Virus record (IMG/VR): IMGVR_UViG_3300001460_004689
Location: 12,719 to 57,689 of that record
Length of the DNA: 44,971 bases
Reading direction: 5' to 3' (one strand)
Source: a virus
A program made the translations under genes and the position numbers. The notes under the pieces are model-generated. The model searched no databases, was not told the origin of the DNA, and saw only the letters and a program-made list of their open reading frames with translations. Positions 25,962-34,353 of this stretch are shown here, one piece after another. Each line of letters opens with the position of its first letter. The first letter of the stretch is position 1.

Positions 25962-26929
25962 AACTAATTAGGGTAGAACACAGTGCTAAAAAATATAAAC
26001 AATGGGTACGCATTGAATGGAACATGGGTAGACGTTGTAACTTTGATTGCAGTTATTGTGGTAGAGATTTGCATGATAATACTAGCAAGCACTTTCCTTA
26101 TGAAAAGTTTGAATATACCATAAGCACACTGAGAGAATTTTACAGTGACAAACAAATACGCATGAGTTTAACAGGCGGGGAACCATTTGTACACCCACGC
26201 ATATTAGATATATTAAAACTATTTCCCAAGTACGGAGTAGAAGAAGTTAGTACAATTACCAATGGAAGTTTACCTTTAAAGAAATATCAACAAGCATTAG
26301 AATATATTAATAATTTAATATTCAGTTGGCACTTTGAATTTTTGCGTGTGGATCATATGAAATCAGTATTAACTGAATTACCCAACAACAAAGTAAAAGT
26401 TCATTTGATGTATTTGCCAGGCAGACTAGAAGAGATACATGATGTAGTTGAGTGGCTCAAAGACAATGGTATTAAATTTAATATAAGGCGCATTAGACCA
26501 ATGACCAACACAGCTGGTGAGTTTAATCCTCCCGGTGCTAGTGGTATGCAGTTTGAAGGAATACAGTTTGGAGGAGCCGAAGGATACTACAGTCAAGCAG
26601 AACTAGACTATATGGACAGCTTTAACAAAGCCGGTACAGCTGGTGTAAATTGTGAATTGTTTACCAAAGAAGAACAATGGTTGGACAATGTTAATACACT
26701 AACCAAAAACAAATGGAATACATTTAAAAAATGGAAGTGTATGGCTGGTATTGAAACACTTATGATAGACAATGACGGAAGTGTGTATAGAGCAACATGT
26801 AAACAAGGTGGCGTGTTAGGTAATATTGAAACTGGATTCACACTTGAAAATGATCCTGTTATATGTGCAAAACAATGGTGCAACTGTGCCGCAGATTTAA
26901 ACACAACAAAATGGTTGGAAACAGCATGA
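25958..26929 (+). CDS. Radical SAM protein with C-terminal Cys-rich domain
   Basis: 323 aa. The cluster motif CNFDCSYC is near the N-terminus (C27, C31, C34), with LTGGEPFVHP. At the C-terminus are MAGIETLMIDNDGSVYRATCKQ, then LGNIETGF and a final CAKQWCNCAAD, a SPASM-like set of cysteines. The LGNIETGF segment also occurs in the protein at 35363-36475, so the two are close paralogues. Start overlaps the previous stop (ATGA) and its stop overlaps the CHCC gene start. Substrate unknown. Confidence 0.85.
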   Translation: MKLIRVEHSAKKYKQWVRIEWNMGRRCNFDCSYCGRDLHDNTSKHFPYEKFEYTISTLREFYSDKQIRMSLTGGEPFVHPRILDILKLFPKYGVEEVSTITNGSLPLKKYQQALEYINNLIFSWHFEFLRVDHMKSVLTELPNNKVKVHLMYLPGRLEEIHDVVEWLKDNGIKFNIRRIRPMTNTAGEFNPPGASGMQFEGIQFGGAEGYYSQAELDYMDSFNKAGTAGVNCELFTKEEQWLDNVNTLTKNKWNTFKKWKCMAGIETLMIDNDGSVYRATCKQGGVLGNIETGFTLENDPVICAKQWCNCAADLNTTKWLETA

Positions 26930-27105
26930 CAAATAATGCATGGCAAATTCCAGGTTATGAAGAAGTAATCGTTTACAGTGATACTGATAGAGTAAAGTGC
27001 AGTGGAGAGAACTTGGATCATCCATTGGTTTATTATACTATACCTGAGGGAGGTGAAGTTGTTTGTGGTTATTGCGATATAATTTTTAGGAAGCGTGATG
27101 ACTGA
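26926..27105 (+). CDS. CHCC-type zinc-ribbon protein
   Basis: 59 aa from the ATG at 26926 (ATGA overlap); a longer frame upstream is only read-through of the radical SAM gene. The sequence has RVKCSGENLDHPLVYYTIPEGGEVVCGYCDIIF, matching the C-x-H-x-C-x2-C zinc site of the zf-CHCC family, related to the complex I subunit NDUFS6. Small free-standing versions probably bind zinc. Being enclosed between radical SAM genes, it might be a structural or regulatory accessory of those enzymes; that is inference. Confidence 0.8.
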   Translation: MTNNAWQIPGYEEVIVYSDTDRVKCSGENLDHPLVYYTIPEGGEVVCGYCDIIFRKRDD

Positions 27106-28279
27106 CACATTTTGCGTATTACCATTTACACATCTTAGCACAAGACCCGATGGTTCGATTACTCCTTGCTGTCGTAGTAGAGATACACTAGGACACATCA
27201 GCAACATGACGTTTGAACAAGCATGGAACAGTGATCGTCAACAGCAATTAAGAAAAGATTTATTAATAGGTGTGCGTAACAAACACTGTTTTCAGTGTTG
27301 GGATATGGAAGATCAAGGTTCAGTTAGTATGCGACAAAGCATGAACAAGACCAGACAACACATGATCCCTAGTAAATGCACACAAGAGATGCCATTTGAA
27401 GTACCAGTACTTGAATTAAAGATGAGTAACTTGTGTAACTTTAGGTGCAGAACATGCAAGCCTGATCTAAGCACAACCTGGCTCAAAGACTGGAATGCAG
27501 TTAAACATGAATATGAAAGTCACGGACTAACAAATGACACAAAGCGTCAAACAAACTTTGACAATGACCAGTTCGTAGAAGATATTGTAAGGCTAGCACC
27601 CACTATTGAAATAGTAGAGTTTGCAGGCGGTGAGCCACTTATGGATCCATTGCACTACAAAGTGCTAGAAGCATTAGAACCTTTCGCAAGTAATATTACA
27701 GTTAAGTATAGCACAAATCTCAGCAAAGTCAAGTTCGGAAAATTTGATACTATAGCCAGTTGGGCAAAGTTTAAAGCTGTTGATCTCAGTCTCAGTATAG
27801 ATGGATACCCTGAGCTAAACAACTATATAAGAACTGAGTCAGACACTGATGTTCTAGCAAAAAACTTACAGCTTGTCAAGAGCGAATTAAAAGAAAAATA
27901 TGTGGGTAGAGCGGCACTGTGCTACAGTGCTTGGAATGTTTTTGGGTTACCTGAAAGTTATGAATACTTTGAACATGTATTAGATACTCCTGTACATGGT
28001 AACATAGCATGGGATCCTATATTCATTAATCCACAAGTATTGCCCAAAGAGCTAAAGCAAAAAGCTACACTAAAATATAAAAAATATTTAAATACTGTAG
28101 AGCCCAGAGGTGAACGTAATAAACGTATACATAGATTTATAAATCAAAATATGAACTTTTTAAATGACAAAGATCAAAGCCAACACTTTGAACAGTTTAT
28201 ACGTTTTACAAAAACACTTGACCGTACAAGAAGTACTAGCATGATTGAAGTTATACCGGAGTTTGCTAATTATGTCTGA
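27098..28279 (+). CDS. N-terminal-twitch radical SAM protein
   Basis: 393 aa from ATG at 27098, preceded by AGGAAG (27088-27093); a GTG one codon upstream is possible. Auxiliary domain: DTFCVLPF (C6), TPCC (C24/C25), HCFQCW (C64, C67) then MEDQGSVSMRQS. Radical SAM core: NLCNFRCRTC (C113, C117, C120), then AGGEPLM. It is a compact, typical member of the family and serves as a good reference for the domain order. C-terminal helix LDRTRSTSMIEVIPEF. Overlaps its neighbours by 8 bp on each side. Confidence 0.9.
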   Translation: MTDTFCVLPFTHLSTRPDGSITPCCRSRDTLGHISNMTFEQAWNSDRQQQLRKDLLIGVRNKHCFQCWDMEDQGSVSMRQSMNKTRQHMIPSKCTQEMPFEVPVLELKMSNLCNFRCRTCKPDLSTTWLKDWNAVKHEYESHGLTNDTKRQTNFDNDQFVEDIVRLAPTIEIVEFAGGEPLMDPLHYKVLEALEPFASNITVKYSTNLSKVKFGKFDTIASWAKFKAVDLSLSIDGYPELNNYIRTESDTDVLAKNLQLVKSELKEKYVGRAALCYSAWNVFGLPESYEYFEHVLDTPVHGNIAWDPIFINPQVLPKELKQKATLKYKKYLNTVEPRGERNKRIHRFINQNMNFLNDKDQSQHFEQFIRFTKTLDRTRSTSMIEVIPEFANYV

Positions 28280-29582
28280 CGCACAAACTATAGCAGATCA
28301 GTACCGTGTTAGTCCAGACGAATGGATATGTATACATCCATGGAGTCATCTTGCTATTACACCCAAGGGAGGAGTTAGACTGTGTTGTCACACACAAAAA
28401 GCACCCGACGTTGGAAATTTAAATGAAAATACTGTTGAAGAAATCTTTAATGGTGAATCAATGCGGCGAGTTAGAAGACAGATGCTAAACAATCAGGTTC
28501 CTAAGGAATGCGGTAAATGTGCTAGAATAGAAGATATGAATGCTAGGTCACCTAGAATAAGAGAACACACAAGATTGTACAGCGAAAAAATAAGACAGGA
28601 TTATATCTATAAAACCAAACCAGATGGTACAGCAGATTATAATTTAAAGTATTGGGACGTTAGATTTAGTAATGTGTGTAACATGGCTTGTGTTATGTGT
28701 AGCAGTGAATGGAGTAGCATGTGGATCAAACATGCAAAAGACTATACTGAATCTTATGATGCAACTACAATAGACAATGATCCTAATTTAAATTATTTTA
28801 AAAGTCAATACAACGATTTAGGAAAAACAAAAATAGTTAACGAGCCTAGTTTTCAATGGATAGATGACTATATTGATCAAGTTGAAAACATATACTTTGC
28901 AGGTGGAGAACCAATGATAATGCCCAGTCACTGGTATATATTAGAAAAACTACACAGTGCAAAGCGTTTTAATGTTAAAGTAAAATACAATAGTAACATG
29001 CTCAAACTGGGTCATCAAGGCAAACATGCACTAGACTATTGGTGTGATTGGAATTATGGTAAGCTAGCAGTCGAAAGCAGTATAGATGAAACAGGCGAAC
29101 GTGCAGAATGGATACGCTATGGCACTGAATGGCAAACTGTACAACAAAATATCATAACTGTCAGAGATGCAGGTGTTAAGATACAACCTATCGTAAGTGT
29201 CGCAGTTTATAATATCGTCAGACTGCCTGCACTATTAGAAGAATTATATGATTTATTTAAACACAAAATAGCTATTAATTTAGTTTATAATCCTGAATGG
29301 CGTTTAGAACTCATTGATAGATCACAACGACTTGCACTAATTGATCCATTAAAAAAGTTAGAACATCTAATAGCTGATAGAAATCAAATGGATATAGTTT
29401 ATCACAAGCTAAAAGAACCTCAAGTTGAAGTAACAGACGGCGGTATGAAAATGCTATTACCAAGACTTGCATTGTTGGATACACATAGAAACAAAAATAG
29501 TATGCAGTTGTTTCCTGAACTAGAACAAATAAATCAACGCATGGGCGGACTATACGAGCAGAAGAGGCAACAGTATGAGTGA
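28272..29582 (+). CDS. N-terminal-twitch radical SAM protein
   Basis: 436 aa from ATG at 28272; a longer TTG-started frame lies entirely within the previous gene. Auxiliary domain: WICIHPW (C20), RLCC (C38/C39), ECGKCARIED. Radical SAM core: NVCNMACVMC (C136, C140, C143) and AGGEPMI. It lacks the Trp after the last auxiliary Cys (CAR instead of CW), a small deviation. The C-terminal part ends with SMQLFPELEQINQRMGG, parallel to the family C-terminus. Substrate unknown. Confidence 0.88.
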   Translation: MSDAQTIADQYRVSPDEWICIHPWSHLAITPKGGVRLCCHTQKAPDVGNLNENTVEEIFNGESMRRVRRQMLNNQVPKECGKCARIEDMNARSPRIREHTRLYSEKIRQDYIYKTKPDGTADYNLKYWDVRFSNVCNMACVMCSSEWSSMWIKHAKDYTESYDATTIDNDPNLNYFKSQYNDLGKTKIVNEPSFQWIDDYIDQVENIYFAGGEPMIMPSHWYILEKLHSAKRFNVKVKYNSNMLKLGHQGKHALDYWCDWNYGKLAVESSIDETGERAEWIRYGTEWQTVQQNIITVRDAGVKIQPIVSVAVYNIVRLPALLEELYDLFKHKIAINLVYNPEWRLELIDRSQRLALIDPLKKLEHLIADRNQMDIVYHKLKEPQVEVTDGGMKMLLPRLALLDTHRNKNSMQLFPELEQINQRMGGLYEQKRQQYE

Positions 29583-30732
29583 TACTTTTTGCATATTGCC
29601 CTGGATGCATCTAGCTACAAACGCAAGCGGTAACTTGCGAGTGTGTTGTAATAGTACACCTGGTGAAAACTTTATACTAAAGCCTGACGGAACGCCATAC
29701 AAACTGTACAAAGACGATATGAAAGAAGCGTGGAACAGCGAAACATATGCAACTATTCGTAAACAGTTGTTGAACAATGAACGTCCTGGCATGTGTACCC
29801 GTTGCTTCAGAGAAGAGGACAGCGGTATCCGCAGTGCTAGACAAGCATGGAATCACAAGTGGCAACAAGATGAGAACTATAACGAATCCGCCCCTTTCGA
29901 TATAAAATACGTTGATTTACGTCTCAGCAACTTGTGTAATTTAAAATGTAGAATGTGTAATCCATATGCTAGTAACATGTGGGTAAAGGAATGGGCCAGT
30001 GTAGAACATGCACTAGAACCCAGTGAGTATGAACGTCTCAGTCGCATGGATTGGCCCGAAAGAGAAAAGACCTGGGAAAACTTATTTGCTATTGCACACA
30101 CTGTTGAAGAGATATACTTAACAGGAGGTGAGCCCACTGTTATTAAAGAACAAAAAAGATTATTAGATTATTTTATTGACAATGGCACAGCAAAGGATAT
30201 ACGCTTAAAGTATAATACCAATTTGGTCAAAGTGCCCGCTTGGTTGTTGGAAAAATGGCGCCACTTTAAACGTGTACAGCTTAATTGTAGTATTGATGCT
30301 ACGGGCGATTTGGATCACTACATACGTTTTCCAAGCAAGTGGTCCACTGTACTAAAGAACTTTGAATATATTAGAACACTAGACAATGCTGATATAGAAA
30401 TACACTGTACAGTGCAGATGTATAATATACTTAGATTAAATGATTTCATCGAATGGGCAAAACCATATGAGCATAAAATATATTTTAATATATTAAATCA
30501 TCCTGAATATTTGAATATAAGAGTGTTACCCAACAAACTTAAACAGCAAGCACACGAACAGTTAACGCCTTATGTAGACTTACCCAAAGTACAGGGTATA
30601 ATTGATTACATGTGGCACGAAGATTGGAGTAATCGTTTAAGTAAATTCTACAAGTATACGCACACACTGGACGCTAGCAGAGATGAAAACTTGTATAACA
30701 TAGTACCGGAGTTTGAACATTATGAAAAATAA
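29575..30732 (+). CDS. N-terminal-twitch radical SAM protein
   Basis: 385 aa. Auxiliary domain: DTFCILPW (C6), RVCC (C24/C25), MCTRCFREEDSGIRSARQ (C74, C77). Radical SAM core: NLCNLKCRMC (C121, C125, C128), then TGGEPTV. The segment LDASRDENLYNIVPEFEHYE closes the protein as in its paralogues. It overlaps the upstream gene by 8 bp and the downstream one by 11 bp. Together with the proteins at 27098 and 882 it shows the family consensus most clearly. Substrate unknown. Confidence 0.9.
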   Translation: MSDTFCILPWMHLATNASGNLRVCCNSTPGENFILKPDGTPYKLYKDDMKEAWNSETYATIRKQLLNNERPGMCTRCFREEDSGIRSARQAWNHKWQQDENYNESAPFDIKYVDLRLSNLCNLKCRMCNPYASNMWVKEWASVEHALEPSEYERLSRMDWPEREKTWENLFAIAHTVEEIYLTGGEPTVIKEQKRLLDYFIDNGTAKDIRLKYNTNLVKVPAWLLEKWRHFKRVQLNCSIDATGDLDHYIRFPSKWSTVLKNFEYIRTLDNADIEIHCTVQMYNILRLNDFIEWAKPYEHKIYFNILNHPEYLNIRVLPNKLKQQAHEQLTPYVDLPKVQGIIDYMWHEDWSNRLSKFYKYTHTLDASRDENLYNIVPEFEHYEK

Positions 30733-31954
30733 ATTCTTTTGTCCGTTTCCTTGGAATCATTTGATGTTTAAAAGTAATGGCAGAGTACAAGCCTGTTGTG
30801 AAACATATGAACATCAATTTGATCCTGGTGGTGCCACCATAGCAGAAATAGCAAATCATCCCATAATCAAACAACTCAGATTAGATATACTTGACCCTGA
30901 CAAAGTACCTGGCATGTGTTGGAAGTGTGAAAATAGAGAACAGGTGCTGGGTACTAGTGTGAGAATGAATACAGCACTAATGCATAAACATTGGGATGAA
31001 GAGTCAGCTAAACAAGCTACCAATGCGGATGGCAGTATGGACAACTTTCATTTAGAGCATTTAGATATACGTTGGAGTAACTTGTGCAATTACAAATGTA
31101 GGTTTTGTCATCTGGGCAGTAGCAATCTTTGGCTCAAAGAAACACAGATGTTAGGACAGTATGTATCAGATGCATACAATCCTAAAACCGGTATTGCTGA
31201 ATACGATATGGATTGGGAAGATCTAAAAACACACTTGCCTTATGTACGCTATGTTAAACTAGCAGGAGGCGAACCAGCAATTATGCCAGGAACTTATCAA
31301 CTGTTAGAAGAGTTGATACGAATAGGTAATACTAAAAAAGCCAAATTAACGCTAATTACCAATGCTACAACTCTGCAGTATGGAAAATACGATTTGATTG
31401 GATTGATGAGTGAGTTTGATATTTGTAAAGTACAAATGAGCATGGAGGGCATGGGTATAAGACATGAATGGGCTAGAAGTGGTAAAAAAGACTGGGACAC
31501 TATTGCTGAAAATATACAACAGTTTGAAAAATGGTCCAATGTAACATATGATAAATTAAATCAGAATAATGACAGTAACACTCGAAAATTAAATTTTCAT
31601 ACAGGTATAAGTTGGATGAACATGTATCATTTAGCAGACTTTGTACTAGCATATCCAAATATTAAATTTGTTTTTAATCTAGTAACTCAGCCTAAAGAAA
31701 TGAGTATGTTACATTTTGATGTAAAAGAATTAAAACGTTGTAGCGACTATTATACAGAACTATTGCAAACTGTACACACTCCAATGGTTACAGATCATTT
31801 ACAACAACTTAAAAACGCAATAGACAACAGTATTAAAAAAACAGACCAATCAGGTAATGTGAATAACTTTAGAATGATGCAGGATAAGTTAGATCACTTT
31901 AGAAATCAAAGTTTCACAACAGCATATCCAGAGTGGGCTCACTTGTATGCATAA
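30722..31954 (+). CDS. N-terminal-twitch radical SAM protein
   Basis: 410 aa from ATG at 30722; an in-frame TTG nine bases upstream is less likely. Auxiliary domain: FFCPFPWNHL (C7), QACC (C25/C26), MCWKCENRE (C66, C69). Radical SAM core: NLCNYKCRFC (C122, C126, C129) and AGGEPAI. The strand-5 region reads VQMSMEGMGIRHEWAR where most paralogues have a SIDxxG sequence, so the substrate pocket may differ. Overlaps the next start by 8 bp. Confidence 0.88.
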   Translation: MKNKFFCPFPWNHLMFKSNGRVQACCETYEHQFDPGGATIAEIANHPIIKQLRLDILDPDKVPGMCWKCENREQVLGTSVRMNTALMHKHWDEESAKQATNADGSMDNFHLEHLDIRWSNLCNYKCRFCHLGSSNLWLKETQMLGQYVSDAYNPKTGIAEYDMDWEDLKTHLPYVRYVKLAGGEPAIMPGTYQLLEELIRIGNTKKAKLTLITNATTLQYGKYDLIGLMSEFDICKVQMSMEGMGIRHEWARSGKKDWDTIAENIQQFEKWSNVTYDKLNQNNDSNTRKLNFHTGISWMNMYHLADFVLAYPNIKFVFNLVTQPKEMSMLHFDVKELKRCSDYYTELLQTVHTPMVTDHLQQLKNAIDNSIKKTDQSGNVNNFRMMQDKLDHFRNQSFTTAYPEWAHLYA

Positions 31955-33134
31955 AGATACATATTGTCCAATGCCATTTGTAACACTAGCAGTCAATCCA
32001 AACAATTGGCTAACAAGATGTATGATGAGTAATCACAACATGGGTACCATTGAACATGATAGTTGGAGCAATGACAAGTTTACCGCTCTGCGTACTGATA
32101 TGCTTGCGGGTAAGTGGGACCAAGAAGGTTGTAAAAGCTGTTGGTTCAAAGAAACAAATGGTCAAAAAAGTAGACGCAACAGATGGATAGACAGTGAACT
32201 AAAGTATATGGGTGCAGAAAATGTTTATGCACAAAATTTAAGCGTAGATAGAAATACTATAAAACATCTATATATGAACTTTAATAATATATGTAATTTT
32301 AAATGTAGAATGTGTGGACCGCATTACAGCAATGCTTGGTTACCTGATTGGAAAAAAATGCAAGCATGGGAAATGGATGAATCATCAAACAAATCTTATA
32401 CTAAACAGTTACAAAATGCTGGTGATAAACATCTACAAGTAAAACAACAAATAGATGTAGATAAATTTTTACATGAGTTTGGTCCTGAACTTGGTGAACT
32501 GCATGGTATTTGGGTAACTGGCGGCGAACCTTTTATGGATAATAGCGTGTTTGATTTTTTTGAAAAGTTAGAACAGTACTGTGATCCTCAACAACTCAAA
32601 GTATTAATTACAACAAATGCCAGCAAACTAGATGTACACAAACTTGAACAACTACGAGGATTCAAACGACTACAAATTCATGTTAGTATAGATGCTACCG
32701 GAGATCTATACAAATATATGCGTGGTTACAACTATACATGGGAACAAGTTGACCATAAGATAAAACAGTTGCACCAACATCAAAAACAATATAATTTTAA
32801 ATTAAGTTTAAATGGAACATATCAACTACACAACATGCTTAACTTGGAACAGTTTTACAATTGGTGCTTACAGTATGTTGATTTAGAGTATATTGAAATG
32901 CGTGTGCTGAGTGGACCTAAATGGCTACAAGCAAGACATGCTACTGATCGAATTAAATTACAAGCACTAGCACAACTGGATAGATTAAGAGAAAGATTTC
33001 CAAAACATCAATACTTTGATGACATATCCAAAGAAATTAATGCTCAAGCAGATCTTAAATATCAAAAAAAGTTTGTAACTTGGAATAAAAAGCTAGATGA
33101 GATAAGAGGAGAGACATATGATTATAACTGGTAA
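31947..33134 (+). CDS. N-terminal-twitch radical SAM protein with altered CC pair
   Basis: 395 aa. Auxiliary domain: TYCPMPF (C7), then TRCMMSN (C25 followed by Met, where paralogues have CC), and GCKSCWFKE (C62, C65). Four cysteines remain, enough for one 4Fe-4S cluster, which suggests that the second Cys of the usual CC pair is not essential. Radical SAM core: NICNFKCRMC (C116, C120, C123), then TGGEPFM. Ends LDEIRGETYDYNW. Overlaps the SDR gene by 17 bp. Confidence 0.87.
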   Translation: MHKDTYCPMPFVTLAVNPNNWLTRCMMSNHNMGTIEHDSWSNDKFTALRTDMLAGKWDQEGCKSCWFKETNGQKSRRNRWIDSELKYMGAENVYAQNLSVDRNTIKHLYMNFNNICNFKCRMCGPHYSNAWLPDWKKMQAWEMDESSNKSYTKQLQNAGDKHLQVKQQIDVDKFLHEFGPELGELHGIWVTGGEPFMDNSVFDFFEKLEQYCDPQQLKVLITTNASKLDVHKLEQLRGFKRLQIHVSIDATGDLYKYMRGYNYTWEQVDHKIKQLHQHQKQYNFKLSLNGTYQLHNMLNLEQFYNWCLQYVDLEYIEMRVLSGPKWLQARHATDRIKLQALAQLDRLRERFPKHQYFDDISKEINAQADLKYQKKFVTWNKKLDEIRGETYDYNW

Positions 33135-33666
33135 TCCAAAACAAGGAGTAGCACAAGCACTATATAAATTATACCCTACAGCAGAATATGTAAGTAGAGA
33201 TACAGGACTAGACCTAACTAATACAGATCATATATTTGAATTTGCAAATATGTGTATTAAACATGATGTAATCATATTAAACAGTGCATTATGGCGCTTT
33301 CATCAAACTATCCTACTGGATATAGTATACAAGGCACTTAGAACAGCCAAAAGCGAAGCACATATTGTGTGTATTGGCAGTACTACTGATAGAACTAGCA
33401 AAGGAACAGCTTGGTTATACAATGCTGAAAAGAAAGCACTTAGAGATTATGCGAACAGTTTAGGACTAGTAGGTGTATGGCACAGTGGTCCAAAAGTAAG
33501 TTATATCAGCTTTGGCACACTCAGTAACAATCAACACAAGCACCCTGACAGGGTGTGTATGGATATAGATGTAGCTGTGAGCTACATAAAGTGGTTGATA
33601 GATCAACCCAAACATGTTACAATAAACGAGATAAGCATTGATCCGATGCAGGCGAGGCAAGAATGA
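33118..33666 (+). CDS. Short-chain dehydrogenase-like protein
   Basis: 182 aa with AGGAGAG upstream of the ATG. N-terminal MIITGNPKQGVAQALYKLY fits a degenerate SDR TGxxxGxG nucleotide loop. VIILNSALW occupies the NNAG position, CIGSTTD supplies Ser, and WLYNAEKKAL is the YxxxK pair. Shorter than classical SDRs (~250 aa). Related to the protein at 36477-36971. Likely an NAD(P)H oxidoreductase or a nucleotide-binding relative; substrate unknown. Sits between radical SAM and nucleosidase genes with overlaps on both sides. Confidence 0.65.
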   Translation: MIITGNPKQGVAQALYKLYPTAEYVSRDTGLDLTNTDHIFEFANMCIKHDVIILNSALWRFHQTILLDIVYKALRTAKSEAHIVCIGSTTDRTSKGTAWLYNAEKKALRDYANSLGLVGVWHSGPKVSYISFGTLSNNQHKHPDRVCMDIDVAVSYIKWLIDQPKHVTINEISIDPMQARQE

Positions 33667-34211
33667 TAACAATATGTGTAGCTCTGGAAGCTGAACTACC
33701 CGATTTTAAAATGAATGGATATACAGTAATATATACTGGAGTAGGCAAAGTACAAGCGGCTACTGCACTTGCAAAAAGTCTATGTCATTTTCATAAACCA
33801 TTTGAAATATGGAATTACGGTACCGCAGGAGGTGTAAGTGGTATTAGTGGACTACATGAAGTTGGTGCATTTTTACAGCGTGATATGATGGCAGAGCCAC
33901 AAGCACCCAGAGGCAGTATTCCTTTTAGTGAACCATTATTGGGTGAAATACAAACGTCAACACAAGGTATACGTTGTGGTACGGGAGATAGTTTTGTTAT
34001 GTCAGCTGACCCGTGGTTTGAACAACAAAACATAGATTGTGTAGATATGGAAGGCTGGGCATTGGCTTATGTAGCACAACAATATAATATTCCATTTAGA
34101 AGTTTTAAATATATTAGTGATATGGCAGACGAAAATGCTATGGAAGACTGGACTACCAATGTAGCCAATGGTGCAGAAATCTTTACGGAGAAGGTAAGAA
34201 ATGGAGTCTAG
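33663..34211 (+). CDS. 5'-methylthioadenosine/S-adenosylhomocysteine nucleosidase-like
   Basis: 182 aa, shorter than typical MTANs (~230 aa). GVGKVQAATALAKSL, YGTAGGVSG, VDMEGWALAYVA (substrate-binding Met-Glu, M129-E130) and YISDMADENA (catalytic-type Asp, D153) follow the order and signatures of the Pfs/MTAN purine nucleosidase family; an N-terminal Glu (E9 or E11) is also present. MTANs cleave adenine from SAH, methylthioadenosine and 5'-deoxyadenosine. The last is released by radical SAM enzymes and inhibits them, so placement between radical SAM genes makes functional sense. ATGA overlap at start; its 3' end overlaps the 50-aa gene. Confidence 0.82.
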   Translation: MITICVALEAELPDFKMNGYTVIYTGVGKVQAATALAKSLCHFHKPFEIWNYGTAGGVSGISGLHEVGAFLQRDMMAEPQAPRGSIPFSEPLLGEIQTSTQGIRCGTGDSFVMSADPWFEQQNIDCVDMEGWALAYVAQQYNIPFRSFKYISDMADENAMEDWTTNVANGAEIFTEKVRNGV

Positions 34212-34353
34212 TGAATACGAAAGCTGGAGTGTAAAAGAATTTTTAGAACACGAATTAAAAGGTGTTCGTGAATTATATATGGAAACAAAAGATCCTATGT
34301 TACCACATGTAATAGAATACTTGGAAAGAAGACTCAAAGGTAAAATAGGGTGA
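34201..34353 (+). CDS. Small acidic helical protein (50 aa)
   Basis: The ATG at 34201 is preceded by GGAG and AAGG (34187-34194), overlaps the nucleosidase by 11 bp, and the TGA at 34351 forms a GTGA junction with the next gene. The product begins MESSEYESWSVKEFLEHELK and ends IEYLERRLKGKIG, an amphipathic helical, Glu-rich sequence. It closes what would otherwise be a 138-bp gap. No family recognised. Confidence 0.65.
   Translation: MESSEYESWSVKEFLEHELKGVRELYMETKDPMLPHVIEYLERRLKGKIG

Noticed and set aside
26608-27207. Long minus-strand open frame (199 codons)
   Set aside because: It lies opposite a well-supported radical SAM gene and the CHCC gene, has no recognisable domain, and its residues mirror plus-strand codons.
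33541-33555. Hairpin CACCCT-GAC-AGGGTG as terminator
   Set aside because: Only a 6-bp stem, no U-run, and inside the SDR gene.
33663-34211. A broken nucleosidase because it is short
   Set aside because: All key motifs are in order and the frame is intact; the shorter length fits a compact phage version.
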